Source of the DNA: JANXQG01 sp963804375
Lineage (GTDB): Bacteria > Planctomycetota > Planctomycetia > Pirellulales > Thermoguttaceae
Direction: 5' to 3'
Assembly: GCA_963804375.1 (NCBI GenBank)
Contig: CAWDQE010000004.1
Span: 372,001-436,000, forward strand
DNA length: 64,000 nucleotides
Shown here one piece after another: positions 1 to 8,519 of the stretch. Each line of letters starts with the position of its first letter. Within the stretch, counting starts at the first letter, position 1. The position numbers and the translations under genes are program-made. A model generated the notes under the pieces. That model worked only from the letters and a program-made list of their open reading frames with translations, did not search any database and was not told the origin of the DNA.

Positions 1-32
1 GTGTTTGGGGAATTGTCACCATGGCATATATT

Positions 33-2003
33 TTACCGCCCGCCCGGAATCGCGCTCAGCAGAGTTGCCAGGGCCTGTTCGTAGTGTCGCCACCTACCCA
101 CGGACGTTGCATAAAGGGGTTGCCTGACCTGGACGGAACTGGCGGTGCGGACGGCGCGTTTGCCACGATGAAACTCCAGGCAGCCAGGCTCCCATTCCAG
201 ACCGCACCAAGCCACGAGACGGCGGGCGACCGCCTCCAGATTGGTCACGGTCTCTTCGTAGGAAACATCGAGGACCGGCGCCGGCAGGACCTTGCGCCAA
301 TGGTCCATCAGCCGCTGGTAATCGCGAAACCGTGCGGCAATATGGCCCGCATCGCTGGCCCAGCGGACGGCGCGGAAGTTTGTCATCCAGCACGACACGG
401 CCACGTCGCGCAAGTTGCGCCGGCAGTGGATGAACCGCGCCCGGGGAAATAGCGCGGCCAGGGATCCAAGATAGAGGTAATTGTCCGGCATTTTGTCGAC
501 CACCCGCAGCGCCGTGGCATTCCGCCGCTGCAACTCATCCAAGTGCCGCAGCGCCAGCCGCTGGATGCATTCGCGCAGGCCGGCAGGTTGCAAACCGGGG
601 TTCTTTCCGTTCTCATACGTTGCGGCAAAGGCGTTGCGCACGAGAAGCAATTCGCCGGCCCCGAAGACACGGGAGTGCGCGGCGAGAATCTGTTCGATCA
701 GCGTCGTCCCCGACCGCGGCAAGCCAACGACGAACACGGGCCGTTGGGATTCCACGCCGAAGTCGCGCACGCTGGCGAAGAATTCCGGCGTGAATTCCGC
801 CAGGATGCGGTCCACAAACTGCGAGTGGGCCTCGGGGTCATGTCCTTGGCCGGCGGTGCTCCACTGGACCAGACGCAAGGCGTTCCCCGCGTTCGCGTGT
901 TCCGCGGCCCCGGCATACGCCCCGCGGGCGTCTAACACTTGCGCCAGGCCGAAGTGCAGCGCCGCCCGTTGTTCCTGCGTCAAGCCGGAATCGGCAAGGA
1001 GTTGCTGTTGGGCGGCCATGTCCTCGGCGGGGAGCGCGGCCCGCAGCAGGTTGGCAAGTTCGGCGTGCGCGGCCGCATAGTGAAAATCGGCGGCGATCGC
1101 CGAGCGAAAGTACTTTTCTGCGCCGGCAAAGTCGCCCTGCTCTTCCAGAACGATGCCCAGGTTGCACTGGGCCGCCGCCAGGCCGGGCGCGATTTGGATG
1201 GCGGTCAAGTAGTGGCGGACCGCGTCGGCGCTGTCTCCCTGTTCGTTTCGGGTCGAGGCGAGGCCGATGTAGGCCTGGGCAAAGTCGGGTTTCAGTTGAA
1301 TTGCCCGCTGGTAGCAGCGGCAAGCCTCTTCAAGTTGTCCCTGCTCCTGCAGGACGTTGCCCAGGTTGTTGTGCGGCAGGACGAACTTCGGGTCGAGCTC
1401 GATGGCGCGTCGGTAGAAGGCGATCGCCTCGTCCACTTTCCCTTGCACGTGCAAGGCGGCCGCCAGGTTGTTGCAATAGTCGGCGCGATCCGGCTTGAGC
1501 CGCAAAACCTCGCGCAGGCAAGCGATGGACCCCTCCGTATCGCCCACCTGGCGGAGCGCGACCGCCAGGTTCAAGCGGGCGTCGATGTAATTCGGCTTTA
1601 GCCCCGCGGCGCGCCGCCAGGACGCGATCGCCTCGGGAAGTTTGCCCTGCTCACGCAGGGCGTTGGCCAGGTTGTTGTGGGCCTCGGGATAGTTGGGCTC
1701 CAGCTTGACCGCGCGGCGAAAACTGGCAATCGCCTCGTCCAGCTTCTTCAACCCTTGGTAGGCAACCCCCAGATTGGAGTGATACACGGCAACGTTGCTT
1801 TTCAGGCGAATGGCGCGAAGGATCTCGTTCGCCGCCACATCAAATTTTCCAGCCTGAAGCGCTACCAGACCGAGCAAGTGCCGGGCGTCGGCATTGTGAG
1901 GATCATCGGCAAGAATATCTCGATAAATATCTGCCGCGGCATCCAATTGCCCCGCCTGCTGATATTGCAGGGCACGGGATAGACTGAAGGCTTGTGAACT
2001 CAT
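33..2003 (-). CDS. TPR-repeat sulfotransferase
   Basis: This protein of about 656 residues has nine or ten tetratricopeptide repeats over roughly residues 5-320 and a PAPS-dependent sulfotransferase domain in the C-terminal third. The PAPS-binding loop GLPRSGTT sits near residues 427-434, after the core strand PVFVV. TPR-sulfotransferase fusions are common in planctomycetes and are thought to sulfate tyrosines, glycans or other acceptors bound by the repeats. The frame stays open upstream to 2120, but those 39 codons are low in TPR character. I chose the ATG at 2003, where the first repeat-like helix begins (MSSQAFSLSRALQYQQAG). No clear Shine-Dalgarno precedes it, so the start is uncertain. 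The next gene upstream on this strand also encodes a sulfotransferase. Acceptor substrate cannot be told from the sequence. Confidence 0.85.
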   Translation of the reverse strand: MSSQAFSLSRALQYQQAGQLDAAADIYRDILADDPHNADARHLLGLVALQAGKFDVAANEILRAIRLKSNVAVYHSNLGVAYQGLKKLDEAIASFRRAVKLEPNYPEAHNNLANALREQGKLPEAIASWRRAAGLKPNYIDARLNLAVALRQVGDTEGSIACLREVLRLKPDRADYCNNLAAALHVQGKVDEAIAFYRRAIELDPKFVLPHNNLGNVLQEQGQLEEACRCYQRAIQLKPDFAQAYIGLASTRNEQGDSADAVRHYLTAIQIAPGLAAAQCNLGIVLEEQGDFAGAEKYFRSAIAADFHYAAAHAELANLLRAALPAEDMAAQQQLLADSGLTQEQRAALHFGLAQVLDARGAYAGAAEHANAGNALRLVQWSTAGQGHDPEAHSQFVDRILAEFTPEFFASVRDFGVESQRPVFVVGLPRSGTTLIEQILAAHSRVFGAGELLLVRNAFAATYENGKNPGLQPAGLRECIQRLALRHLDELQRRNATALRVVDKMPDNYLYLGSLAALFPRARFIHCRRNLRDVAVSCWMTNFRAVRWASDAGHIAARFRDYQRLMDHWRKVLPAPVLDVSYEETVTNLEAVARRLVAWCGLEWEPGCLEFHRGKRAVRTASSVQVRQPLYATSVGRWRHYEQALATLLSAIPGGR

Positions 2004-2330
2004 CAGGGGGCTCGGCTTGTCACAAAGAGGTGGGGTCAAACCTCGCCTGTCGCGCAGGGGCTCCCCGCTTGCATTTCCAGGATTGAAACCTCCTTCAAGC
2101 TCAGGCCGTCGGCCTGTCACTTATTAGGACGAAAACGCCGGAAGAATGTCACACTGCGTTATCCTGCGGTTTACGGTGTGGCTAGGCATTTTGGCAGGAA
2201 GATAATCCATTGCCACGATTGGGGCAAGACGAAAATCCCCAAGGCGCTGAAAAAATGGCCCAGCCGGACGTGATTGGCATCTCAATGGTGCCTGTGGACA
2301 GTACCATGCGTCCTCGGTTCTTGGCCGCCG
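2004..2330. other. intergenic gap between two sulfotransferase genes
   Basis: Apart from a possible 39-codon extension of the downstream TPR gene (to 2120), I see no gene, no strong hairpin and no convincing promoter in this gap. Confidence 0.5.
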
Positions 2331-3317
2331 TCAATTGAGACCGACGGGGGAAAAATCGATATGCGGATAGTACGCCCGCAGGTGGGCAATGCGGTCCTTT
2401 TGCCCCTGGGTGAGCATCTCTGCGCCGCGGCCGGCACGGCCGACATTCAACCGCGTGGGGGCACCTACCGTCTGCTGTATCGCTTCCTCGATTTCGTCGT
2501 CGGACCGCGAAAGGCCAAGGTGCTGGACGATCCGCCGAAGTTGCCCGGCAGTGTCGCGACACAACGATTCGTAGTCGATCCAAAAGAAATCGACTTCGCC
2601 CGCCTGCCGGCCGGTGAACCAGGACGCGTAGAAGCTGAGAAACCAGGGGACTGCCAGGTCGATGACCCAATCGAGCTGGCGGACGAGCGGCTGGCTACGG
2701 AAAGTATCGTCCGCATAACACACGGGAGTGATGGTCGATTCCTGCAGGAAATGGTCGCGGAGACTCACCACGCTGTCCCACAGATTCCGTCCTTGCAGAA
2801 TCACCTGCACGCGGAAATTCTTGATGAAATCGCGCGTCGGCCCCGAGTAGCGGCAATGCTGCTGGATCGTGAACAGGTCGACGTCGGGAAACTCCAGCAT
2901 CCGCCGCACATCGATCTCCTGCTCGCGGCGGTCCCAGGTAGGGACCAGCATGTGCGGCTGCCAGCCGAGAAGCTGAATGAGCATCCTCGTCAACCAGGTC
3001 GAACCGCTCTTCGGCGCCGCGACGAGCCAGGCGTGCTTGCGGCTGGGTGCGACGCGGCCGGCAATGAAATTGTCGTCAAGAACATTCGTCGCCCAGGTCT
3101 CACGCTGAAGGTCTGCTTGTAGAAGGGCGATCTGCTGCTTGAGCCCTTCTTCACGGGCAGCCGCCTGGCCGAGGTTCGTTTCCAAAGCGGCCTTCTGGCG
3201 CTCGGCTTCCATCATCCGGCGATTGAGTTCCTCGGTCTGGGCAACCAGGTTCTGGAACCCGCGATCGTAACGGCGAATCCAACGGCGGAGGGGCGCGAAG
3301 CGCAGGCGTTCGATCAT
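2331..3317 (-). CDS. sulfotransferase-like protein with N-terminal coiled coil
   Basis: The product has 328 residues. Residues 25-75 are rich in E, Q, L and A in heptad spacing and look like a coiled coil. From about residue 95 a sulfotransferase fold begins with the PAPS-loop motif APKSGSTW at residues 101-108. A second PAPS-contact region is plausible around the FKNFRVQVILQGRNLWDSVVS stretch, where an arginine and serine lie in the expected order. The downstream neighbour is a TPR-sulfotransferase on the same strand, about 330 bp away, so the two may serve the same surface or glycan sulfation task. That link is an inference. Size and motif order match the short sulfotransferase family. The start ATG at 3317 has no competing in-frame start with better signal. 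Confidence 0.8.
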   Translation of the reverse strand: MIERLRFAPLRRWIRRYDRGFQNLVAQTEELNRRMMEAERQKAALETNLGQAAAREEGLKQQIALLQADLQRETWATNVLDDNFIAGRVAPSRKHAWLVAAPKSGSTWLTRMLIQLLGWQPHMLVPTWDRREQEIDVRRMLEFPDVDLFTIQQHCRYSGPTRDFIKNFRVQVILQGRNLWDSVVSLRDHFLQESTITPVCYADDTFRSQPLVRQLDWVIDLAVPWFLSFYASWFTGRQAGEVDFFWIDYESLCRDTAGQLRRIVQHLGLSRSDDEIEEAIQQTVGAPTRLNVGRAGRGAEMLTQGQKDRIAHLRAYYPHIDFSPVGLN

Positions 3318-3772
3318 TTATCTACGGCAAAAGTGAACAACTGTGGAGGTTTGCCCTGACCCCATGTCGCGTACTATGCCATGAAACCCGACCGGCTCAC
3401 GACGGTTCCGCTTTGCTTTTCAAAATGTATTGTAGGAGCCGTGCATCTTACCTATCGTGCCGAATTCAACCAATCGCAGCAAAGTGGGATACGAACGATA
3501 CGTGAAATTTTCACGGGTCATGGTTCTAATGCAATCCTTAAGCATTGGTTATTTCAGTCCCGCTCTGGATAAGTGTCTCGAATAGCGCCGATAGCGGTCG
3601 CATGAGCTCATAATGTAGCAAGAACTGCCCCGCCGAATCTCGAATCTGGTTGTTGCTCGGCCGCCCCCAGTATCGTTGTATACCGGACGAATTCCCCCCC
3701 GCTATAGAGTTGGATAATTATAATCTCGGGGGACCGCCGCATTAGAATTCTTGCGAGCAATCTAGTCGCACA
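3318..3772. other. gene-poor stretch
   Basis: Only short random open frames are present. The stretch is more AT-rich in patches (around 3420-3560 and 3700-3760) than its neighbours. No gene, RNA or clear repeat was recognised. Confidence 0.5.
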
Positions 3773-4009
3773 GTGTCTTTTACCGCCAACGACGGCACCT
3801 ACAGTAGTTCGCCCGCCAACCGAAGCATCACGATTGTAATGCCGACCGTCGCCTGGACCGGAGGGGCTGGGACGAGCAGTTGGGGCGATGCCGCCAACGG
3901 GAATTCCGATGCGGTCCCGGCCTCCTTCGACCAGGTCGTGATTGATGTGCCTGGTCCGCTGACGATCAATCATTCCGCCGGTAACGGACACCAGATCGAC
4001 ACCCACTAG
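3773..4009 (+). pseudogene. fragment of a giant Ig-like/autotransporter-repeat surface protein
   Basis: The 78-codon frame reads like the inside of a large planctomycete surface protein. It has a strand ending in ITIV, then VAWTGGAGTSSWGDAANG, then a VVIDVPG strand, the pattern seen before autotransporter-type beta-helix repeats. It starts just after an in-frame stop, has no ribosome site or signal peptide, and ends after 78 codons. I therefore read it as a remnant, not a gene. A second scrap of the same class of protein lies near 13.4 kb. Confidence 0.5.
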
Positions 4010-4063
4010 ATTGAGGGGAACCGGTGCTCAAGGAGACTCCGCGGAAGGTATCTTGAGACTGTG

Positions 4064-4069
4064 TATAAT
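4064..4069 (+). promoter_or_regulatory. possible -10 box for the ECF sigma gene
   Basis: A perfect TATAAT lies seven bases before the ATG at 4076. If used, transcription would begin at or next to that ATG, giving a leaderless mRNA. No good -35 box is visible at 16-18 bp, so this is tentative. Confidence 0.3.
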
Positions 4070-4075
4070 TTGGCC

Positions 4076-4825
4076 ATGTCCGCCGATCAGTCCAACATGC
4101 CGCCGGCAGAGGGGAAAAGGCTCTTCGCTACCACGCAATGGAGCGTCGTGCTGGCCGCTGGGGATATCGACCAGCACCAAGCGCGAATCGCACTGGCTCA
4201 GCTCTGCGAGGCCTATTGGTATCCGCTATACGCGTATGTTCGTCGTCGCGTTGACAACGTCCATGAGGCGCAAGACCTGACACAGGCTTTCTTCGCCCAT
4301 CTGCTCGAAAAACAAGCCATCGCCCGAGCGGATCACCATCGCGGGCGTTTTCGCGATTTCCTCGTTACGGCTCTCAAGAACTTCCTCAGCAACGAATGGG
4401 AAAAGGCGCGGGCCGAGAAACGTGGCGCGGGGAAGACGCCGTTGTCGTTGGATTTTGACTCGGGCGAATCGCGATACAGGATCGAACCAACCCACGAGCT
4501 AACGGCGGAGAGGCTCTACGAGCGGCGCTGGGTGCTGACGCTGCTGGATCAGGTGTTGGAAAGCCTGCGCATCGAGCTGGCTGAAGCCGGCAAAGCCGAG
4601 CACTTCGAGCAGCTCAAAGCCACTCTGGCAGGCGATGCAACCGCCGCCGACTACGACCGGGCGGCGGAGGCCCTGGGGATAAGCCCCGCGGCGGCCAAGC
4701 AGGCGGCGTTTCGGATGCGCAAGCGATACCGCCAGCTTTTCCGAGACGAGGTTGCCCGGACCGTGGCCCACGAAGCGGAAGTGGATGACGAGATCGGGAG
4801 GCTTTTGGCGACCTTGGGCGGATAG
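4076..4825 (+). CDS. ECF-type RNA polymerase sigma factor
   Basis: The 249-residue product belongs to the planctomycete-expanded ECF sigma group that is typically found beside Ser/Thr kinases. Region 2 is recognisable from about residue 40 (YWYPLYAYVRRR, then a QDLTQAFFAHLL segment that contacts the -10 element). Region 4 near the C terminus ends in a helix-turn-helix with the ALGISPAAAKQAAFRMRKRYR pattern. A GTG at 4061 gives a five-residue longer alternative. The next gene, 77 bp downstream on the same strand, is a membrane kinase with an N-terminal zinc ribbon. By analogy with studied planctomycete loci, the kinase may control this sigma factor or respond with it. No anti-sigma factor gene is visible. 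Confidence 0.88.
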   Translation: MSADQSNMPPAEGKRLFATTQWSVVLAAGDIDQHQARIALAQLCEAYWYPLYAYVRRRVDNVHEAQDLTQAFFAHLLEKQAIARADHHRGRFRDFLVTALKNFLSNEWEKARAEKRGAGKTPLSLDFDSGESRYRIEPTHELTAERLYERRWVLTLLDQVLESLRIELAEAGKAEHFEQLKATLAGDATAADYDRAAEALGISPAAAKQAAFRMRKRYRQLFRDEVARTVAHEAEVDDEIGRLLATLGG

Positions 4826-4902
4826 TTGCAGAGAACCGTGTTACTGGTTCCAAGGAAACCTGTACTAGAAGGTAGACGACCTTTCAGTTGAAGGAAAAAG
4901 CG

Positions 4903-6942
4903 ATGAACAAGCCGCCTATTTGCCCAAAATGTGGCGTCCATCTTCCTGAAGATGCCCCCGCCGGGCTGTGTCCTAACTGCCTGGTACGAGCCGGCTTCGA
5001 GAGTGCGGGCCAGGCGAAACCTCAATTTGCGCCGACGGCCCCAAGTCCGGCTTCCTCTAGGTTCGAGCCGCCGTCGGTCGAAGAACTAGCCGGGCGATTT
5101 CCACAATTGGAACTCCTCGAACTCCTCGGCATAGGGGGCATGGGTGCAGTCTACAAGGCCCGGCAGAAGGAGTTGGATCGGCTCGTAGCCGTCAAGATCC
5201 TTCCGCCCGAGCTAGGCGCCGACGCAGCGTTTGCCGAGCGGTTTACACGAGAGGCCCGCGCTTTGGCTCGGCTCAGCCACCCGAACATCGTTGCTGTCCA
5301 CGACTTTGGCCGGACCGGTGATGGACTATTCTTCTTCGTCATGGAGTACATCGACGGAGTGAACTTGCGCCAAGCGATCCAGTCAGGCGGCATGTCGCTG
5401 AAGGAGGCCCTGGCCATCGTGCCGCAGGTCTGCGACGCCCTGCAATTCGCCCACGACGAAGGGATCGTCCACCGCGACATCAAGCCGGAGAACATCCTCG
5501 TCGACAAGCGCGGCCGGGTGAAGATTGCAGACTTTGGACTAGCCAAGTTGCTCAGCCAGGCGCCCGGCGACGTTGCGTTGACCGCCACGCAGCAGGTTAT
5601 GGGTACATTCCGTTACATGGCTCCCGAGCAGATGGAGGGCAATAAGGCCGTCGATCACCGGGCCGACATCTATTCGTTGGGAGTGGTGTTCTACGAACTG
5701 CTGACCGGCGAGTTGCCCATTGGCCGCTTTGCGCCGCCCTCGAAAAAGGTGCAGATCAACGTCCGCCTGGATGAAGTCGTGTTGCGGGCCTTGGAACAGG
5801 AACCCGAGCAACGCTATCAGCATGCCAGTGAAGTGAAGACGGAAGTCGAGCAGATCGCCAGCACACACCGGACGAAGGGGTCGCAGCACGATCCGACTGA
5901 CCTCCGGGCGGCCCGCTGGCTGCGGCGGTGGTTGGCCGGTTGCAGCGGTTGGGCCACGATTAGTTCTCTATTGGGGGCAGGCGCAATCTTTTTGCCCTGG
6001 GGCTGGGTGTCGATTCTGGGCATCACGATCTTTGCCTTCGGATACGAGCGATGGTACGGACTAGTCAGCGGCGCGGTGTTTCTTGCAGTTTTCCTGTTGC
6101 TCGTCATTGCGGAGTATCTCCAGGCAAGTCGTTCTTGGCGGACTCTGGCCATGATAGCGGGCGGAGCAGTTGTCACGGCGGTTACAAGCAGCTTTCTTTG
6201 GGCGGAGGCATTTGGCCGAGTCGCCGTCACTCCCGGGCCGGGTGACACGGCCGCCAACATCGCGTTCGGAAACTTCGTGCGCGATACGACCCACGAGGGC
6301 GCTTCCGTCGGGCCCTTCGTGGCGCTGGCGTTGGGGCTCGGACTGCTCGTTCTGGGGTGCGTCTCACTTGGCGGGATAATCCGCCGAACGCGCGAAAACT
6401 GTGACATCGAAGAAGGTCACAAGCCCACCAGTGACGCACCTGGCAACGCGCCGATCGGCGCGACTGTTTCACGAGCAACGGTGCCCGCTACAGCCCAGAG
6501 ATACACCCGACTCTTGCTCGATGAGACCGATCGATCGGCGCGAAAATATCAGCACTTCCTCTTGATCGGCGGATTTGCCTGGATTCTCCTAGGGCTCGCA
6601 GTTGTGGTGCTCATGCCTGGCCTTGTGCCGGTCGCCATCGCCTTGTGGATCGGCGGAGTTGCGGCGATGGTTGCAGCCGGTCGCGTCCGGCAGCAGTGGG
6701 AGATAGACTACCTGGGCCACACTGTCCGCTTCGAGAACAGCGTCTATACGTCCGGGCGACTGACGATTGACGGCAAGACCATGGCGTCGGGCGGTGTCGG
6801 CTTCCGCACCGAACTAAGCGCTCGAATTCCGAGAGGCACTGGCGCTGGTGATCGTATCGTCGTGAAAACGGGCGCCGGGTTTCTTTCCTTCCGTTGCCGG
6901 CTCTTCGTCGAGCCCGGCGCGTCTGCTCCTGCCAGCGTTTAG
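4903..6942 (+). CDS. zinc-ribbon membrane Ser/Thr protein kinase
   Basis: The 679-residue protein starts with a zinc ribbon (CPKC at residues 7-10, CPNC at 23-26). A Hanks-type kinase domain covers about residues 70-335: glycine loop GIGGMG at 76-81, lysine 98 in VAVKIL, HRD at 190-192, DFG at 210-212 and an APEQ segment. All catalytic residues are present. After the kinase come five or six hydrophobic segments (about residues 350-470 and 540-590), then a soluble C-terminal beta-rich tail. The start at 4903 has an AAGGA ribosome site 7 bases upstream, better than the TTG at 4888. Its place directly after the ECF sigma gene suggests joint signalling. The stimulus is unknown. Confidence 0.9.
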   Translation: MNKPPICPKCGVHLPEDAPAGLCPNCLVRAGFESAGQAKPQFAPTAPSPASSRFEPPSVEELAGRFPQLELLELLGIGGMGAVYKARQKELDRLVAVKILPPELGADAAFAERFTREARALARLSHPNIVAVHDFGRTGDGLFFFVMEYIDGVNLRQAIQSGGMSLKEALAIVPQVCDALQFAHDEGIVHRDIKPENILVDKRGRVKIADFGLAKLLSQAPGDVALTATQQVMGTFRYMAPEQMEGNKAVDHRADIYSLGVVFYELLTGELPIGRFAPPSKKVQINVRLDEVVLRALEQEPEQRYQHASEVKTEVEQIASTHRTKGSQHDPTDLRAARWLRRWLAGCSGWATISSLLGAGAIFLPWGWVSILGITIFAFGYERWYGLVSGAVFLAVFLLLVIAEYLQASRSWRTLAMIAGGAVVTAVTSSFLWAEAFGRVAVTPGPGDTAANIAFGNFVRDTTHEGASVGPFVALALGLGLLVLGCVSLGGIIRRTRENCDIEEGHKPTSDAPGNAPIGATVSRATVPATAQRYTRLLLDETDRSARKYQHFLLIGGFAWILLGLAVVVLMPGLVPVAIALWIGGVAAMVAAGRVRQQWEIDYLGHTVRFENSVYTSGRLTIDGKTMASGGVGFRTELSARIPRGTGAGDRIVVKTGAGFLSFRCRLFVEPGASAPASV

Positions 6943-7015
6943 GGGAATCAGGTTCGCCCGGCTTTCGAACTTGCCGGATTCCAGCGACGCTCGGTACTGA
7001 CTGGCTAATCCTCGG

Positions 7016-7042
7016 CTGCGGCGGAATGCCCCTCCGCCGCAG
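7016..7042. terminator. strong hairpin between convergent genes
   Basis: A perfect 10-bp inverted repeat (CTGCGGCGGA and TCCGCCGCAG) with a 7-base loop lies between the kinase gene and the convergent marR gene. There is no T-run on either side, so it is a stem that could end or stabilise both transcripts rather than a textbook intrinsic terminator. Confidence 0.45.
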
Positions 7043-7088
7043 GCAAGCAGTCGCGAAATGCTCCAACTGAACCCTGCGGATTTTTCTG

Positions 7089-7610
7089 TCACTTCGATGC
7101 AGTTGGCCTTGTTCTCTTGTCCGGCTTTGCGTGCGAACCCTCCTCGCGGAGTTTTGTAGCCTCCTCGTAAGTAAGTTGGTTAAAGCCGGCGATGAATTCG
7201 CGGATGGCGGCGAGTTCCCGGGTGTTGTACCGGGCGCACATATCGGCGATCCCACGCCCGATCGACTGGAACAAAGGAACGATCCGGCCTTTGATCCGTT
7301 CGGGCAACGGCTCGATAATAACCCGCCGCCGGTCGTCCGGGTCTTTGGCGCGACGCACGAATCCTGCCTGCTCGAGCCGGTCGATGACGCCGGTGATCGC
7401 CCCCGTCGAAAGCCCGGTCCGCTCCGCCAGTTCGCCGGCCGTAATCGGCCCGGTTTGCACGAGAATATCCCCACATTTATGGTCCGTGAGGTGCATGCCG
7501 AGGCGGTCCGCGACGGCCTGGTGGAACAGGATGGTCGCCGTGGAGAGGTGCCGGAACTCCTGAGGGATGGCAGCAAGCAGCGCAGAGCGTTTTTCAGGAT
7601 CTTTTGTCAT
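7089..7610 (-). CDS. MarR-family transcriptional regulator
   Basis: The 173-residue protein has the MarR winged helix: a DHKCGDILVQTGPITAGEL helix pair, recognition helix STGAITGVIDRLEQAGFV, and the wing with RAKDPDDRRRV. The DPDDRR motif is typical of the family. Long N- and C-terminal helices would form the dimer interface. The gene faces away from the vicinal-oxygen-chelate gene at 7864. The shared 250-bp region holds a 19-bp near-perfect palindrome close to the marR start, so autoregulation and control of the divergent gene are likely. MarR proteins near dioxygenase-like genes often sense phenolic compounds. The ligand here is unknown. Confidence 0.9.
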   Translation of the reverse strand: MTKDPEKRSALLAAIPQEFRHLSTATILFHQAVADRLGMHLTDHKCGDILVQTGPITAGELAERTGLSTGAITGVIDRLEQAGFVRRAKDPDDRRRVIIEPLPERIKGRIVPLFQSIGRGIADMCARYNTRELAAIREFIAGFNQLTYEEATKLREEGSHAKPDKRTRPTASK

Positions 7611-7640
7611 GGCCTTGACTCCGTCGAAGCCTAGGGATAT

Positions 7641-7659
7641 TATCTTAGTAACTGAGATA
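7641..7659. promoter_or_regulatory. probable MarR operator palindrome
   Basis: TATCTTAGTAACTGAGATA is symmetric about position 7650 with one mismatched pair in nine. Length and AT-rich arms fit a MarR dimer site. It lies in the predicted 5' leader of marR, 30 bp before the start codon. Confidence 0.6.
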
Positions 7660-7690
7660 TATTGCTAAAAAGAAAGCTAGTATCTAAGGT

Positions 7691-7718
7691 ATTATAGCGG
7701 AGGATGCATTGAGTTCAA
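7691..7718 (-). promoter_or_regulatory. predicted sigma70-type promoter of marR
   Basis: On the minus strand TTGAAC (7718-7713) and a perfect TATAAT (7696-7691) are 16 bp apart. Transcripts would run through the palindrome at 7641-7659 into marR. Confidence 0.5.
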
Positions 7719-7863
7719 GCGTCGCAGCGAATTACCAAGGCGGAGCCTAGCGCAAAAACAACCAAAGGAGGCTGGCCCTTGGTTCGTTGCCAAGAAGCCG
7801 TGTCATCGTCCATTTAGGACTTGTCAAATCGTCACTGATTTCTTCCCACTCGAAAGAATTCCC

Positions 7864-8487
7864 ATGAATACCGAGATCACCGTCCATCCGAAGCTGCAGC
7901 ACTTCGGGCTGACGACGGCCAACCTGGAGGCCATGCTCGACTGGTACCGCAAGGTGCTGGGCATGACGGTCAACTATCGTTTGGCGATGCCGGCCCGAGC
8001 GCAACACGGGCCGCCATTTTCAGCCATGGCATTTGTCAGCAACGACGAGGTCAATCATCGTATTGTGCTCTTCGAAGCGCCTGGCCTTGTCGTCGACCCC
8101 GACAAACCCCGCCACGTGCGGGTGCAGCATGTTGCCTTCGAGTACGAGACACTCGACGATCTGCTGGGCACCTATGGCCGTCTGAAGGGCCTGGGCATCT
8201 TGCCGGTGCTGGCCATAGACGAGGCCTTGCAGACGGGTTTCTATTACATGGACCCGGACCAGAACAGTGTCGAGCTCAACGTCAACAACTATGGCAACCC
8301 GTGGACGGCGACGGAACACATGAAAGAGCAGTCTTCTCTTGCCGAGCGTCCAAGACGGGCACAGGTCGATCCCGACAAGATGATCGCCGCGCGCAAGGCG
8401 GGCGCGTCGCCTTGGGAATTGCATGAGCGCGCCCTTGCCGGAGAGTTGGCTCCAACAGAGCCGTACGATCCGCGCATGCTCCTTTGA
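7864..8487 (+). CDS. vicinal oxygen chelate (VOC) family protein, dioxygenase-like
   Basis: The 207-residue protein has two beta-alpha-beta-beta-beta modules of the glyoxalase/extradiol dioxygenase fold. The three expected metal ligands appear as H13 (KLQHFGL), H89 (RVQHVAFE) and E138 (NSVELN). Y127 and Y128 before E138 and the YMDPDQNSVELN pattern resemble biphenyl-2,3-diol dioxygenase-type members, so ring cleavage of a catechol-like compound is possible but unproven. A C-terminal extension of about 60 residues is rich in charged residues. The gene is divergent from marR, which probably regulates it. Its stop codon lies just before, and overlaps possible starts of, the following kinase gene. 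Confidence 0.85.
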   Translation: MNTEITVHPKLQHFGLTTANLEAMLDWYRKVLGMTVNYRLAMPARAQHGPPFSAMAFVSNDEVNHRIVLFEAPGLVVDPDKPRHVRVQHVAFEYETLDDLLGTYGRLKGLGILPVLAIDEALQTGFYYMDPDQNSVELNVNNYGNPWTATEHMKEQSSLAERPRRAQVDPDKMIAARKAGASPWELHERALAGELAPTEPYDPRMLL

Positions 8488-8519
8488 TGGATTACTTTCC
8501 CAGTCCAAACGAGGTCGCG

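Noticed and set aside
2004..2120. Extending the TPR-sulfotransferase by 39 residues to the upstream start at 2120
   Set aside because: The added residues (proline, arginine and glycine-rich) do not look like a TPR or a signal peptide.
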